Shown piece by piece: positions 43,912 through 52,970 of a stretch of DNA of 64,000 nucleotides. The stretch comes from Mesobacillus maritimus. GTDB lineage: Bacteria; Bacillota; Bacilli; Bacillales; Cytobacillaceae. Made by a program: the position numbers and the translations under genes. The notes under the pieces are model-generated. The model saw nothing but the letters and a program-made list of their open reading frames with translations, did not search any database and was not told the origin of the DNA. The stretch covers positions 124,001 through 188,000 of the forward strand of contig NZ_JAMBNR010000008.1 of NCBI RefSeq assembly GCF_023715205.1. Direction: 5' to 3'. Position 1 is the first letter of the stretch, and every line of letters starts with the position of its first letter.

Positions 43912-46900
43912 TTAATCAATCATCAGCAATTCTTTAATATCACTTTCGGTAAGGGAGGAAGTATCTTCATTAGCTTCAATGATTTCATCGATTAAATGCT
44001 TCTTTCTTGCTTGTAATTCATTCATTTTTTCTTCAATGGAACCACGAGTGACCATTTTAATCACTTCTACTTTTTTAGTTTGCCCCATGCGATGTACCCG
44101 GTCAGCAGCCTGCTCCTCCACCGCAGGATTCCACCATAAATCATAAAGAATTACAGTATCAGCCCCGGTCAAGTTCAATCCTGTTCCTCCTGCTTTTAAG
44201 GAGATGAGGAAGAAATCACGTTCTCCTTTGTTGAACTTGTCGCATAAATTCACTCGTTCGTTAGAAGGTGTTTGTCCGTCCAAGTAGAAAAACGGCAAAC
44301 CGCGAATCGCTAATTCTCTTCCGATGATTTCAAGCATTTTTGTGAATTGAGAGAAAATCAATAATCTTCGTCCAGCAATTCTTGCTTCCTCGACTATCTG
44401 TATAAGCTGATCAAATTTTGCCGAACCACCTTGATAGCTGTCCACAAACAATGCGGGATGACAGCAAATTTGCCGCAAACGGGTTAACCCTGCCAGAATT
44501 TTTATCTTATTTTTACGAAATGTGTCTTTATCTAAGTGCTTTAAGGTATCATGACGTAATTTTGCTAAATATGCACCATATAATTTCTTTTGCTCGGGAA
44601 GAAGATCCACAAATTCCAGCGATTCAACTTTTTTAGGCAGTTCTCCCAGAACATCCTCCTTGACCCTACGGAGCATAAATGGTCGAATTCTCCGTGAAAT
44701 TTGTTTTTGTGTTAATTGACTAAACTCTTTTAAACCAAGAAATAACTCAGGAAAAACAACATGGAAAATGGACCATAATTCTTCAAGCGAATTTTCCATT
44801 GGAGTACCCGTTAAAGCAAAACGATGGTTTGCTTTAAGCTTCTTTACTGCACGTGCTGTCTGCGTCAATGGATTCTTAAAGTTTTGTGCTTCATCAAAAA
44901 ACACCACATGAAAAGATTGTTTTTCGAACCAAACGATATCCTGGCGCAAAAGCGGATAGGAAGTGATGACCACATCCATTTCTTTAATCTGTTTTTGCAG
45001 CTCTTTCCGTTCTTGATGATGACCATCAAGAACAATGGCGTGAATTTCCGGAGCAAATTTCATCCATTCACTTAACCAGTTATAAGACAAGGATGACGGA
45101 CACACAATTAACGCCGGGCACCGTTCAGAGCGTATTTGCTCAAGCTCTGATAAAATAAAAGCAATACTTTGCACCGTTTTTCCTAGTCCCATATCATCGG
45201 CGAGAATTCCTCCAAACCCATAGCTGGCCAATGTTTTCATCCATTGAAATCCCGCGACCTGATATTCTCTTAAAATCGGCCCTAATTGGTCCGGAACCTT
45301 GAATTTATCTAGCTTTACCTGCGTGAGTTCTTTTAAAAATTCACGAAAAGATTCCTCAACCTGTAACATGTCCTGATTTCCCACCTTGTCTAGCAAACCA
45401 AGACCACGGACAAGTGGTACACGCCATTCTGATTCAATTTCATCCTTCTCGATAGGAAGTGCTTTCAGAAATCTTTCAATTTCCTCGAATTCCTTCGTCT
45501 CCAAAGAAAGAAATGCTCCATTTCTTAGGCGATAATATTTACGTTTTTCTTCTAAAGCCTGTAACACTTCTTTTATTTCATGATCTGCAATCCCGTCCAT
45601 TTTAAATTTAAACTCCAGCCAATTGGTACGTTGCTTTTTAACCTTAATCTGAATACGTGGAGCTTGATTCCCTTTGAACATTCGGTTACGGACTGCAGTT
45701 GTTGCATAGAGTTGTACTAACTTCTGTAACTTTGGAACTGTATGATATAAGAACTCATATTCTTTTTGCTCGTTATGCAAAAAATAACCACTTTCTGTTC
45801 TTCCAAATTCGCTCTCTTCCATTAAGTCAATTATCATATTTTCTTTTTCTTCGTCACGGATTACCATGGATGCAGCTCTTCGTTCCCGATGATCTAATGG
45901 GTTAAAAGCGATACTTCCGTAGTGAAATTCTAAACCCGCCAGTAAGCGATTATTCACTCGATCCAAATACAACTTGGCTTTAAGCGGCGTTTGATACATC
46001 TCTTTTGTAAGCTTGCTAGGGATTTTCACCTCACCTAACTGCTTTATTCCTGGAACCACTTTATCAATAAAAAAGCCTAATTGATTTTTTTGGATTGGTA
46101 ACCGGCTTCTTCCATATGGCTCAAGCATACGAATTAGCTCATGTAAGCGGGTAAAGTCATTCTTTTTTAACTGTACAAGCTTTCCTTGAGCCATAACTGT
46201 TTGATAGGGATGTAGAACGATTAGCTCTGCTAACCCTTCAACTTTTAATTGGATTTGATTGCCTTCGGTTTGAATCAATTCAAATTTCAAAGGAAGTGGA
46301 CCCTCGCTTAGGTGAAGTCCATTAACAGTAAAACCTGGAAACTGAACTTTTACACCTGAAGCTTGGTTTAAAGCAAGGACAAGCTTTTCCCATGCCGAGG
46401 CCGGGATTATCAGCATTGGCTGTTTCTTTGTTTTAGAAACAAAAGCATTTTCATCTCTTACAACTTGAATCAATTGCTGAAGAACACTTTCATTAACCCT
46501 TTCAAAACAATGGAGTTTAGGATCATAGTAGAATGACCCCATCTCCACTGGTAATCCTTCGTCTACTTTCAGTAAAAATGAGTGAATGTCCTCTACCTGG
46601 TTTGAGGCAATGTCTATTGCAATTGCCATTTTTAGTTGTCGATTATCGTCTTCAACTGGTTTACATAGAAATTGAATATCTAGTATTTCTCGATTTTCAA
46701 AATGATACTGATGACCCCTTTCACGTCGCGGTTCATTATTAAAAAGCGTCAAAAAATCATTGGATATGTTCTGTTCACCCTCATCAAATGTGGCGGGCAT
46801 CTTTTGTTGCTTATTTACTCGTTGTTGTTCATAAAAAGCAATTAAGACGGCTGCAACATGTTGACAATCATTTTTCACACTCGCCAGTTTAGGACAGGAA

Positions 46901-47100
46901 CAATGTGATTGGTAGCCTCCTGCATCTCTTCTTTCAATCTTTACATGAAAGTCTTCTGTACCTTGTACAATAGCTGTACATTGATCATCTGTATTCTCTT
47001 GAATGATTACTTTATTGGCACGATAAAAAGCGTCTCCTCTTTTGAAGGAGACGGTTCCACACTTCTCTTTAATACTTTTCTGAGTAATTACAATGTCCAA
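43912..47100 (-). CDS. SWIM zinc-finger SNF2-family helicase
   Basis: A 1062-residue protein. Residues 60-95 hold a SWIM finger SHCSCPKLASVKNDCQHVAA (CxC...CxH). After a long middle region comes the SNF2 motor: motif I DDMGLGKTVQ, DEAQ-box VVFFDEAQNFKN, motif III FALTGTPMENSLEELWS, motif V LKAGGTGLNLTGAD and motif VI ADRVHRMGQTKKV. It is an ATP-driven DNA translocase or remodeller. TTG 47100 is chosen, 8 nt after GGGAGGGG; the TTG at 47118 would include that site. B. subtilis has SWIM and SNF2 parts as separate ywqB and ywqA genes. Confidence 0.92.
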   Translation of the reverse strand: MDIVITQKSIKEKCGTVSFKRGDAFYRANKVIIQENTDDQCTAIVQGTEDFHVKIERRDAGGYQSHCSCPKLASVKNDCQHVAAVLIAFYEQQRVNKQQKMPATFDEGEQNISNDFLTLFNNEPRRERGHQYHFENREILDIQFLCKPVEDDNRQLKMAIAIDIASNQVEDIHSFLLKVDEGLPVEMGSFYYDPKLHCFERVNESVLQQLIQVVRDENAFVSKTKKQPMLIIPASAWEKLVLALNQASGVKVQFPGFTVNGLHLSEGPLPLKFELIQTEGNQIQLKVEGLAELIVLHPYQTVMAQGKLVQLKKNDFTRLHELIRMLEPYGRSRLPIQKNQLGFFIDKVVPGIKQLGEVKIPSKLTKEMYQTPLKAKLYLDRVNNRLLAGLEFHYGSIAFNPLDHRERRAASMVIRDEEKENMIIDLMEESEFGRTESGYFLHNEQKEYEFLYHTVPKLQKLVQLYATTAVRNRMFKGNQAPRIQIKVKKQRTNWLEFKFKMDGIADHEIKEVLQALEEKRKYYRLRNGAFLSLETKEFEEIERFLKALPIEKDEIESEWRVPLVRGLGLLDKVGNQDMLQVEESFREFLKELTQVKLDKFKVPDQLGPILREYQVAGFQWMKTLASYGFGGILADDMGLGKTVQSIAFILSELEQIRSERCPALIVCPSSLSYNWLSEWMKFAPEIHAIVLDGHHQERKELQKQIKEMDVVITSYPLLRQDIVWFEKQSFHVVFFDEAQNFKNPLTQTARAVKKLKANHRFALTGTPMENSLEELWSIFHVVFPELFLGLKEFSQLTQKQISRRIRPFMLRRVKEDVLGELPKKVESLEFVDLLPEQKKLYGAYLAKLRHDTLKHLDKDTFRKNKIKILAGLTRLRQICCHPALFVDSYQGGSAKFDQLIQIVEEARIAGRRLLIFSQFTKMLEIIGRELAIRGLPFFYLDGQTPSNERVNLCDKFNKGERDFFLISLKAGGTGLNLTGADTVILYDLWWNPAVEEQAADRVHRMGQTKKVEVIKMVTRGSIEEKMNELQARKKHLIDEIIEANEDTSSLTESDIKELLMID

Positions 47101-47284
47101 ACCAATTGCCCCTCCCAATCAAATGACGCCTTTCTTTTGATAACGCCAAAACACCGTTCATTCTATGAACAGATTGTACCATAACTCTCTCAAAAACGCG
47201 TGCCGTCTGATTATTCATCAAAAATTCATCGCTCTTGGGGTTTATGATTATACTAATTACTCACTTCAACAAGAAAAAATAAAA

Positions 47285-47301
47285 AACGCCGAATCGGCGT
47301 T
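47285..47301. terminator. Terminator between small gene and helicase promoter region
   Basis: AACGCCG-AAT-CGGCGTT with TTTTTATTTTTT on the minus strand, 8 bp past the 51-residue gene's stop. Confidence 0.85.
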
Positions 47302-47309
47302 TTTATAGG

Positions 47310-47465
47310 TTAATGTAATTGATCTTCCTGATTATTATTTGGATCCTCATCCGTGACATATGATAAAAGATTATTGCTTAAGTTTTCTAATGAAGCAAAG
47401 AAACCTTGCTTTTGTCCATTTGCCTGAGCTTCATTGTTGTAAATGTTCTCATCACGTTTTTCCAC
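47310..47465 (-). CDS. Small hydrophilic protein, unknown (51 residues)
   Basis: A short frame starting MEKRDENIYNNEAQANGQKQ and ending NNNQEDQLH, with a central FFASLENLSNNLLSYV that could form one amphipathic helix. GGAGG lies 9 nt before GTG 47465; the ATG at 47471 is only 3 nt away. A terminator follows. No family is recognised; it looks like a single-gene unit of the small spore or stress protein kind. Confidence 0.55.
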   Translation of the reverse strand: MEKRDENIYNNEAQANGQKQGFFASLENLSNNLLSYVTDEDPNNNQEDQLH

Positions 47466-47542
47466 AAACATTCACCTCCACTGTTAGCTTATACTAATGG
47501 TTATGAATTATGTAAGCGGGAGACTTTTTCAAAAAGGGATGA

Positions 47543-48289
47543 TTAAACTTGGCCTAAAAACATTTTAGGCCGTACGATGATTTCATTAACATGTACATGT
47601 TCTGGTTGTGTTACCGAATATGTAATCGCATTTGCGATGTCCTCCGCCTGTAAAAACGTGATTTTCTGGTCAGCAAAACTCTCAAGTACTTCTTCATCTG
47701 TAATATGTTGGGCTAGCTCAGTAGCAACCGCTCCTGGAGAAATGTTCGTCACGCGGATCCCTGTCCTGCTAAATTCTTTTTCCATACTCATCGATAAAGC
47801 TTTTACTGCATATTTTGTAGCAGAATAAACAGAATGATTCGGAGCAACTTCATGTCCGGCAACTGATGAAATATTGATAATATGACCTTCATTTTGTTCA
47901 AGCATTGTTGGTAAAACCGCATGTAGTGCATGTAGCACCCCTTTGACATTAACATCGACCATTTGAATCCATTCATCGATTGCATCGTTTTTTAAATAGG
48001 ATAACAGCATCACACCAGCATTATTAACAAGAATATCGATGTTACCGAATGCCGTTTTAGTTTCTTTAGCTAGGTTTTCTACATCTGTTTTACTTGTCAC
48101 ATCTGTTTTAACAACAATCGCCTTGGCATTTGTATTATTTTCAATCTTCACTTTTAATTCCTCAAGTCGGTCTGTCCGACGTGCAGCAAGCGCAACATTC
48201 ACTCCTAAGTTAGCTAAGGCTAATGCTGTTGCTTCGCCAATCCCACTACTAGCTCCAGTAATAATTGCCGCTTTTCCTTCAAGTGTCAT
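47543..48289 (-). CDS. Short-chain dehydrogenase/reductase (SDR)
   Basis: A 248-residue classical SDR. Cofactor motif ITGASSGIGEATA (TGxxxGxG), the NNAG motif in ILVNNAGVMLL, catalytic Ser in INISSVAGHEV and YxxxK in YSATKYAVKAL. The Arg pair AARRTDR after beta-2 suggests NADP use. It resembles the YdfG/serine-dehydrogenase-like group; the substrate is unknown. GGAGGTTATCAAA precedes the ATG. Confidence 0.92.
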   Translation of the reverse strand: MTLEGKAAIITGASSGIGEATALALANLGVNVALAARRTDRLEELKVKIENNTNAKAIVVKTDVTSKTDVENLAKETKTAFGNIDILVNNAGVMLLSYLKNDAIDEWIQMVDVNVKGVLHALHAVLPTMLEQNEGHIINISSVAGHEVAPNHSVYSATKYAVKALSMSMEKEFSRTGIRVTNISPGAVATELAQHITDEEVLESFADQKITFLQAEDIANAITYSVTQPEHVHVNEIIVRPKMFLGQV

Positions 48290-48491
48290 TTTGATAACCT
48301 CCGTGTTTTCATGAGTTGTGGCAAATCTAATATTTATACCTTAATTAGCATAATGCGCAGGCATTTCATGTTCAAGTCTTAATTATTTCTTCCATAAATC
48401 CTTTAGTATGGCTCAAACATTTTCTTAATCAACATACATCATTCTGCTGCTGTACCTTTTCCCATTAACAAGCAAAATACATGATTAAAGA

Positions 48492-48513
48492 GGAAGCAGG
48501 TACCCCTGCTCCC
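48492..48513 (-). terminator. Terminator of the DUF2187 gene
   Basis: GGAGCAGG and CCTGCTTCC pair on the minus strand with a short loop, followed by TCTTTAATC, 7 bp past the stop. Confidence 0.7.
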
Positions 48514-48519
48514 TTTCGT

Positions 48520-48726
48520 TTATTTCACCAATTTGTAATTTTTATGATTAACGACTGTTTTAATCGGTTCATCTGTTTTTTTATTCTTCCCTATTTCTGC
48601 GATAACGGAGTTTTCACGCAATACAACAACCTTGCCTTTTTTCCCTTTTTCAATACCTTTTGAGATTTGGATAACGTCGCCAATATTCGCTGTCTTAACC
48701 TTTTTCTCTGTCGTTTCTTCACCCAT
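48520..48726 (-). CDS. DUF2187 (KOW-like) protein
   Basis: A 68-residue protein matching DUF2187 (YkvS type): ANIGDVIQISKGIEKGKKGKV followed by VLRENSVIAEIGKN, a KOW-like beta barrel, and a basic end. Such small proteins may bind RNA or ribosomal elements, but no role is shown. GGGGGAAAG precedes the ATG. It is divergent from the YabR-like gene. Confidence 0.8.
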   Translation of the reverse strand: MGEETTEKKVKTANIGDVIQISKGIEKGKKGKVVVLRENSVIAEIGKNKKTDEPIKTVVNHKNYKLVK

Positions 48727-48953
48727 TTATTACTTTCCCCCTTATTTTTATTACATAAATTTCATTCTTTACTTCCCATAATGCTGAACTTGTGCTAAGT
48801 TTCTGTTAGTATGACCATTTCAAAATCACCCTACAACAAGAATAACCGATTGTGAAAACGGTAAAAATAGGTGAAAAATAGTGCGAGGTTATTTCTCGAT
48901 TATTTGTTATAATGAAGTGGTGTTTAACATTATTGAGGGGGAACCATATTTCT

Positions 48954-49400
48954 ATGTCAGTCGAAATCGGCAGTAAAGTAAAAGGTAAAGTAACAGGGAT
49001 TACAAATTTTGGAGCTTTCGTTGAGCTAGAGGGAGGAAAAACAGGTCTTGTTCATATCAGTGAAGTAGCCGATAGCTATGTAAAAGACGTTAACGAACAT
49101 TTAACAGTCGGTCAAGAAGTTGAAGTGAAAGTTCTTAGCGAAAAAGATGGGAAAATTTCTCTATCAATCAAAAAAGCGATTGACCGTCCTGAAGGACAAT
49201 CATCCTACTCCCAACGCCCGCCACGCCAAGGCAGAAACGATAATCGCTCTAAAGACTTCCGCTCAAAAGGCAACTTTAAGCCAAAAGAAAGCTTTGAAGA
49301 CAAAATGGCAAAATTCCTAAAGGCGAGTGAAGAAAACCTTTCTTCTTTAAAGCGAAACACAGAAACAAAACGAGGCGGTAGAGGTGGCAGACGCGGGTAA
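48954..49400 (+). CDS. yabR: S1-domain RNA-binding protein YabR
   Basis: A 148-residue protein. Residues 1-72 are one S1 domain: VEIGSKVKGKVTGITNFGAF, GKTGLVHISEVADSYVKD and DGKISLSIKKA. The rest is a basic tail ending KRGGRGGRRG with KESFEDKMAKFLKASEENLS. This matches B. subtilis YabR along its length. YabR homologues bind RNA or ribosomes. In B. subtilis the gene lies between divIC and spoIIE; here neither is present. The ribosome binding site GAGGGGG is 12 nt from the ATG. Confidence 0.88.
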   Translation: MSVEIGSKVKGKVTGITNFGAFVELEGGKTGLVHISEVADSYVKDVNEHLTVGQEVEVKVLSEKDGKISLSIKKAIDRPEGQSSYSQRPPRQGRNDNRSKDFRSKGNFKPKESFEDKMAKFLKASEENLSSLKRNTETKRGGRGGRRG

Positions 49401-49432
49401 CCTGTGATCTCATATGCTTTACAAAATAGATT

Positions 49433-49456
49433 AGGCAAGCCAAATTTGGCTTGCCT
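49433..49456. terminator. Terminator after yabR
   Basis: AGGCAAGCCAAATTTGGCTTGCCT is a perfect palindrome followed by CTTTCTT, 32 bp past the yabR stop. It also lies 5 bp past the stop of the minus-strand frame at 49462-49782. Confidence 0.88.
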
Positions 49457-49461
49457 CTTTC

Positions 49462-49782
49462 TTAAGCTAAAAACGCACAATCAAAGAGAAAATAAGTTAA
49501 TATTTCTTTTCTTTCATACATATGCTTAAAATTAGGGCGATTGGATATTTCTGGTACGTTCTCTAGACAAACTCCGGCGACTTCACCAAGAATCTCATCG
49601 GAATGCACTAAGCAGAATGAGTTATATTTTTTACATTTTTTATGCTTGGATATACTGTTTAACGTATGTTGACCTATTCTAAGCTCTTTTAAATAGCTAT
49701 AAAACGACTCTACTAACTTCTTACAGCTCGGTGGTCTCGGATCATAGTTAATCTCAATAATAGGGAGCTGAAATTTATGACA
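49462..49782 (-). pseudogene. Start-less 106-codon frame, probable gene remnant
   Basis: A minus-strand frame stays open for 106 codons between an upstream TAA (49783-49785) and a TAA at 49462. It reads like protein: KFQLPIIEINYDPRPPSCKK, then LVHSDEILGEVAGVCLENVP and NRPNFKHMYERKE. The only usual start is a GTG giving 48 residues; there is no ATG earlier and no clear ribosome binding site. It is either a 5'-truncated gene or one with a non-standard start. The five cysteines and the ending FLFDCAFLA are notable. No family recognised. Confidence 0.5.
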
Positions 49783-50463
49783 TTATTCAGCATTCTCCGG
49801 ATCTTACATATAATTGGTGGATTTACTTCTCTTTTTACCTTTTGGATCCCAGTCGTCACAAAAAAAGGAGGAAAGGCTCATCTTGTCTCTGGCTGGATAT
49901 ATGTATCCGGCATGATTATTGTTTCATTTTCGGCCTTATATATGGGGATATACCGAATTCTTGATCCCGCTTCTTCTTCCGAACTTATTTCATTTTCGCT
50001 TTTTTTAATCTTTATTTCCATTTTAAGTGGCTCCACTGCTTACTATGGTCTTAGGGTGTTAAAAAATAAATCAAGAAAAACCACACATAAAAATGTTTGG
50101 GACTTAGGATTTTCACTATTATTATTGTTTTCTGCGGTGACAATATGTGTCTATGGGGTTACTGTTGATTTTCCACTTCTAGCATGGTTTCCTTTAGTCG
50201 GCATTTTTTTAAGCATTACCCAATTAAACTACTGGTTGAGAAAACCAACGAAAAAACTTCATTGGTGGTTTGAGCATTTAAGCGGAATGCTTGGGTGTTC
50301 GATTGCAACCATTACGGCATTTACCGTCTTTGGTGCTCCGCGCTTATTAAACATTGAATCTATAAATATCTTATTATGGTTTTTACCGACCATTCTGTTG
50401 ACGCCGGTGATTATCGGTATGTCTATTTACTATAATCGTAAATTCAATCGCAAAAGAGGCTAA
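49777..50463 (+). CDS. DUF2306-like multi-pass membrane protein
   Basis: A 228-residue protein with seven or so helices. The start LRILHIIGGFTSLFTFWIPV, followed by KAHLVSGWIYVSGMIIV, matches the HxxGG...H-G pattern of DUF2306 membrane proteins; later FEHLSGMLG adds another His. The histidines on helices could bind haem or metal (inference). GGGAGCTG precedes the ATG. A structured element follows 92 bp after the stop. Confidence 0.65.
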   Translation: MTLFSILRILHIIGGFTSLFTFWIPVVTKKGGKAHLVSGWIYVSGMIIVSFSALYMGIYRILDPASSSELISFSLFLIFISILSGSTAYYGLRVLKNKSRKTTHKNVWDLGFSLLLLFSAVTICVYGVTVDFPLLAWFPLVGIFLSITQLNYWLRKPTKKLHWWFEHLSGMLGCSIATITAFTVFGAPRLLNIESINILLWFLPTILLTPVIIGMSIYYNRKFNRKRG

Positions 50464-50554
50464 GGGGAATTTTTATACCATAATAAAACCAACCGGCGGA
50501 ACCTAACCTACTACCTCGTTTTTTTGTGAATAGTCTAAAATAACTTGATAAAGT

Positions 50555-50647
50555 GAAACTTTTTCAGTGGGGTTTTTCTCCATCCTCCACTAAATGTTGG
50601 TCACGTATAGCCTGATTGATTTTTCACCAATCGGGCTATTAAGTTTC
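50555..50647. other. Structured multi-hairpin element
   Basis: GAAACTT (50555-50561) pairs with AAGTTTC (50641-50647), closing two internal hairpins: CAGTGG...CCACT (50565-50590) and TAGCCTGATTG...CAATCGGGCTA (50608-50638, one wobble/mismatch). Together they make a three-way junction in 93 nt, too ordered for chance in a gene-free gap. It could be a structured RNA, the end of a lost insertion sequence or a dispersed repeat. Only one copy is seen in this window. Confidence 0.45.
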
Positions 50648-50802
50648 AGTTGCTCCCCCGCTTATCCTTTTTCTGTCTTCCTTAAGTCTTGAAGTCGGGA
50701 TCCTACACCCAGTATGCGAGATAAATTATTAAAAACTCTCTTTAGGTTGACCTTTTATCAAAACACAAGTTATTAACTTTTTTCTTTTTTCAGCTTTCCT
50801 AT

Positions 50803-50934
50803 TTACTTCTTAATAATCTCCTCTAGTAACGAAATCATTCGGTCATTCTGTTCAATGATTTTCTGGTTTTGCTTCCGTAACTTTGTAAAATCAAACATGA
50901 AGATAACTAAAATGAAAAAAATAAAAAACTCCAT
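50803..50934 (-). CDS. Small single-helix membrane peptide (43 residues)
   Basis: A short frame: membrane helix MEFFIFFILVIFMFDF, then a charged amphipathic helix TKLRKQNQKIIEQNDRMISLLEEIIKK. GAGGTG lies 8 nt before the ATG. The design, one helix with a coiled-coil tail, recalls small Bacillaceae membrane peptides of unknown role. No terminator is obvious. Confidence 0.6.
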   Translation of the reverse strand: MEFFIFFILVIFMFDFTKLRKQNQKIIEQNDRMISLLEEIIKK

Positions 50935-51063
50935 TCTTCGCACCTCACTAACTAGTATTGTTATTCTTAAGTTTAGACGATATTATAATTGGAATCTACG
51001 AGAGAAATGCAAACTACTTCGATAATTGTTTCATTTTCTCATGTTTTTATAAACCACAAAAAA

Positions 51064-51090
51064 AGGCATGCCCACAAACGGACAATGCCT
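51064..51090 (-). terminator. Terminator of the YtrA-like ABC operon
   Basis: AGGCATTGTCC pairs with GGGCATGCCT with one mismatch or bulge, followed by TTTTTTTGTGG on the minus strand, 17 bp past the last stop. Confidence 0.8.
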
Positions 51091-51106
51091 AAAAGGAAAT
51101 TTACTG

Positions 51107-52063
51107 TTAAGCTGTGACATCCCTCTTTGCAAAAACGAAAAATGCGAGAAACTGGAACAAAGCAAAGTACAGGAACAGAATGAAAATGGAAAAGCCAAGT
51201 GTCATGCCATCCACGAGAGGTACCCCATCGAAATAAACGGACAAATCGGTGTTCGCAAATAGGATGTATTTAGCCCATTCATATTTCGATGCAACGATCA
51301 TCGTCACAGTACCTCCCATAAACATCAAGAACAAGGACAAGCCAATTGCCAAAGAACTATTGCGGAAGACAGCTGAAATCATGAAGGCCATTGTTGCAAG
51401 CATTAATACATCAATTGAACCAAGTAAATATTCCCCGATTAATTGCATGAACAAACTTCTTTCCACGACTTGCCCATCAACATATGCCAAATGTGGAATG
51501 GCTTGTTCTGGCAAACCAAACAAAGCAAAACCGATCACAGCCGCTATTAGAAAAGTCGCGGAAAGCATCGAAATTCCAAATAATAAAACTGTTAAATATT
51601 TGGCCAGTAAAATTCTCGTTCGCTTCATCGGTCTGATGAGCAGCAACTTTACTGTCCCCCATGAAAACTCGTTTGAGACAATACCCGCTGCAATAATAAT
51701 CGTAAATACTCCAATGAAACCAATTGCCCCCATTGCTTCACCAATAAACGACCAAACATTCTGACCAGTTTCCGGAGATAACTCGTTTTCAATTTGGTAT
51801 TCCTTTATCGCAATTTGTCGCTCATAAAACGTTCTTAAATTTGCATTATTCTGTCCTACTTCTTCTAATGATGTTCGGTCATTTTCAAGTTGCACAGTTA
51901 AGTCTTGTTTCCAATTTAGGTTTTCCTGAGGTGGATGATTGCTTTCATCATATTTTAGATAGGTACCCATTCCGATAACCATTAGTATGACTATTCCAAA
52001 CATTACCCATGTCCCAATTCTACGGAACAATTTTGTCCATTCATTCAGAATTAATTTCCCCAT
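51107..52063 (-). CDS. ABC-2 type permease
   Basis: A 318-residue permease with six helices: one near residue 15-40, then a long external loop (about 45-110, NHPPQENLNWKQD) and five helices from 115 on. RPMKRTRILLAKYL is the coupling region. It pairs with the ATPase gene just upstream. ATG 52063 follows AGGAGGAACAAG; the frame is open to 52093 but would overlap the ATPase gene. It is the last gene of the five-gene operon. Confidence 0.88.
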   Translation of the reverse strand: MGKLILNEWTKLFRRIGTWVMFGIVILMVIGMGTYLKYDESNHPPQENLNWKQDLTVQLENDRTSLEEVGQNNANLRTFYERQIAIKEYQIENELSPETGQNVWSFIGEAMGAIGFIGVFTIIIAAGIVSNEFSWGTVKLLLIRPMKRTRILLAKYLTVLLFGISMLSATFLIAAVIGFALFGLPEQAIPHLAYVDGQVVERSLFMQLIGEYLLGSIDVLMLATMAFMISAVFRNSSLAIGLSLFLMFMGGTVTMIVASKYEWAKYILFANTDLSVYFDGVPLVDGMTLGFSIFILFLYFALFQFLAFFVFAKRDVTA

Positions 52064-52073
52064 CTTGTTCCTC

Positions 52074-52970
52074 CTATTTATTTGTGACTTCAAGGAATCG
52101 ATCTTCCAGTGTTTTCGAAATCGTTTTCACTCCAAACACATCAACCCCAGCTGCAGCTAGATTTCGAATTAACAATGGAATGTTTTCTCGTTCGGTTTCT
52201 ACTGTAAACCCTTCCTTACTCATGACTATATTCCATTCACTTTTCAGCCAAAAGGCTGCATCTCCAAGTGAGCCAGTTTCAATCTGATATGTCGCGGTCC
52301 GATTCTGTACGAATTCATTCACTGTCTGAACATCAATTAACTTTCCATTTTGAATAATCGCGATACGATCACACATTAATTCCATTTCAGACAATAAGTG
52401 GCTAGATACAATCACACTCATGCCTCGTTCCCTCGTCAATAATCTCAAATGATCTCTTATTTCACGGATCCCTGCTGGATCAAGACCATTCGTTGGTTCA
52501 TCAAGTATCAATAGCTTTGGATCATGTAACAGACATTGAGCTAGACCGAGTCGTTGGCGCATTCCAAGTGAATAACTTTTTACTTTTTCATGAATCCGAT
52601 CTGTCAATCCAACTAATTCCACGATTTCAGCGATTTTCTCTTTTGTAATCCCCTCATGCATTCGGGCATACTGCAGCAAATTTTGATACCCTGTTAAAAA
52701 TTTGTACATTTCCGGGTTCTCTACAATTGCCCCAACTTGGCCGATTGCTTTTGTAAAATCCTTCTTAATGCTTTTCCCAGCAATTACAATATCCCCTTCA
52801 CTGATCTTCATTAATCCCACAATCATTCGTATGGTTGTCGTTTTTCCAGCTCCATTTGGACCAAGGAAACCGAATATCTCACCTTCACGAACGGAGAAGC
52901 TCAGATCATCAATAATTTTCTTGCCTTTAATCACTTTTTTTACATGATCTAACCGTAGAACTTCTTTCAT
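52074..52970 (-). CDS. ABC transporter ATP-binding protein (BcrA-like)
   Basis: A 298-residue ATPase: Walker A GPNGAGKTTTIRMI, signature YSLGMRQRLGLAQ, Walker B KLLILDEPTNGLD. The last 80 residues form the small tail domain of BcrA/YtrE-type ATPases. It probably drives the adjacent ABC-2 permease in export. Its ATG overlaps the preceding gene's TGA by 4 bp. Confidence 0.92.
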   Translation of the reverse strand: MKEVLRLDHVKKVIKGKKIIDDLSFSVREGEIFGFLGPNGAGKTTTIRMIVGLMKISEGDIVIAGKSIKKDFTKAIGQVGAIVENPEMYKFLTGYQNLLQYARMHEGITKEKIAEIVELVGLTDRIHEKVKSYSLGMRQRLGLAQCLLHDPKLLILDEPTNGLDPAGIREIRDHLRLLTRERGMSVIVSSHLLSEMELMCDRIAIIQNGKLIDVQTVNEFVQNRTATYQIETGSLGDAAFWLKSEWNIVMSKEGFTVETERENIPLLIRNLAAAGVDVFGVKTISKTLEDRFLEVTNK

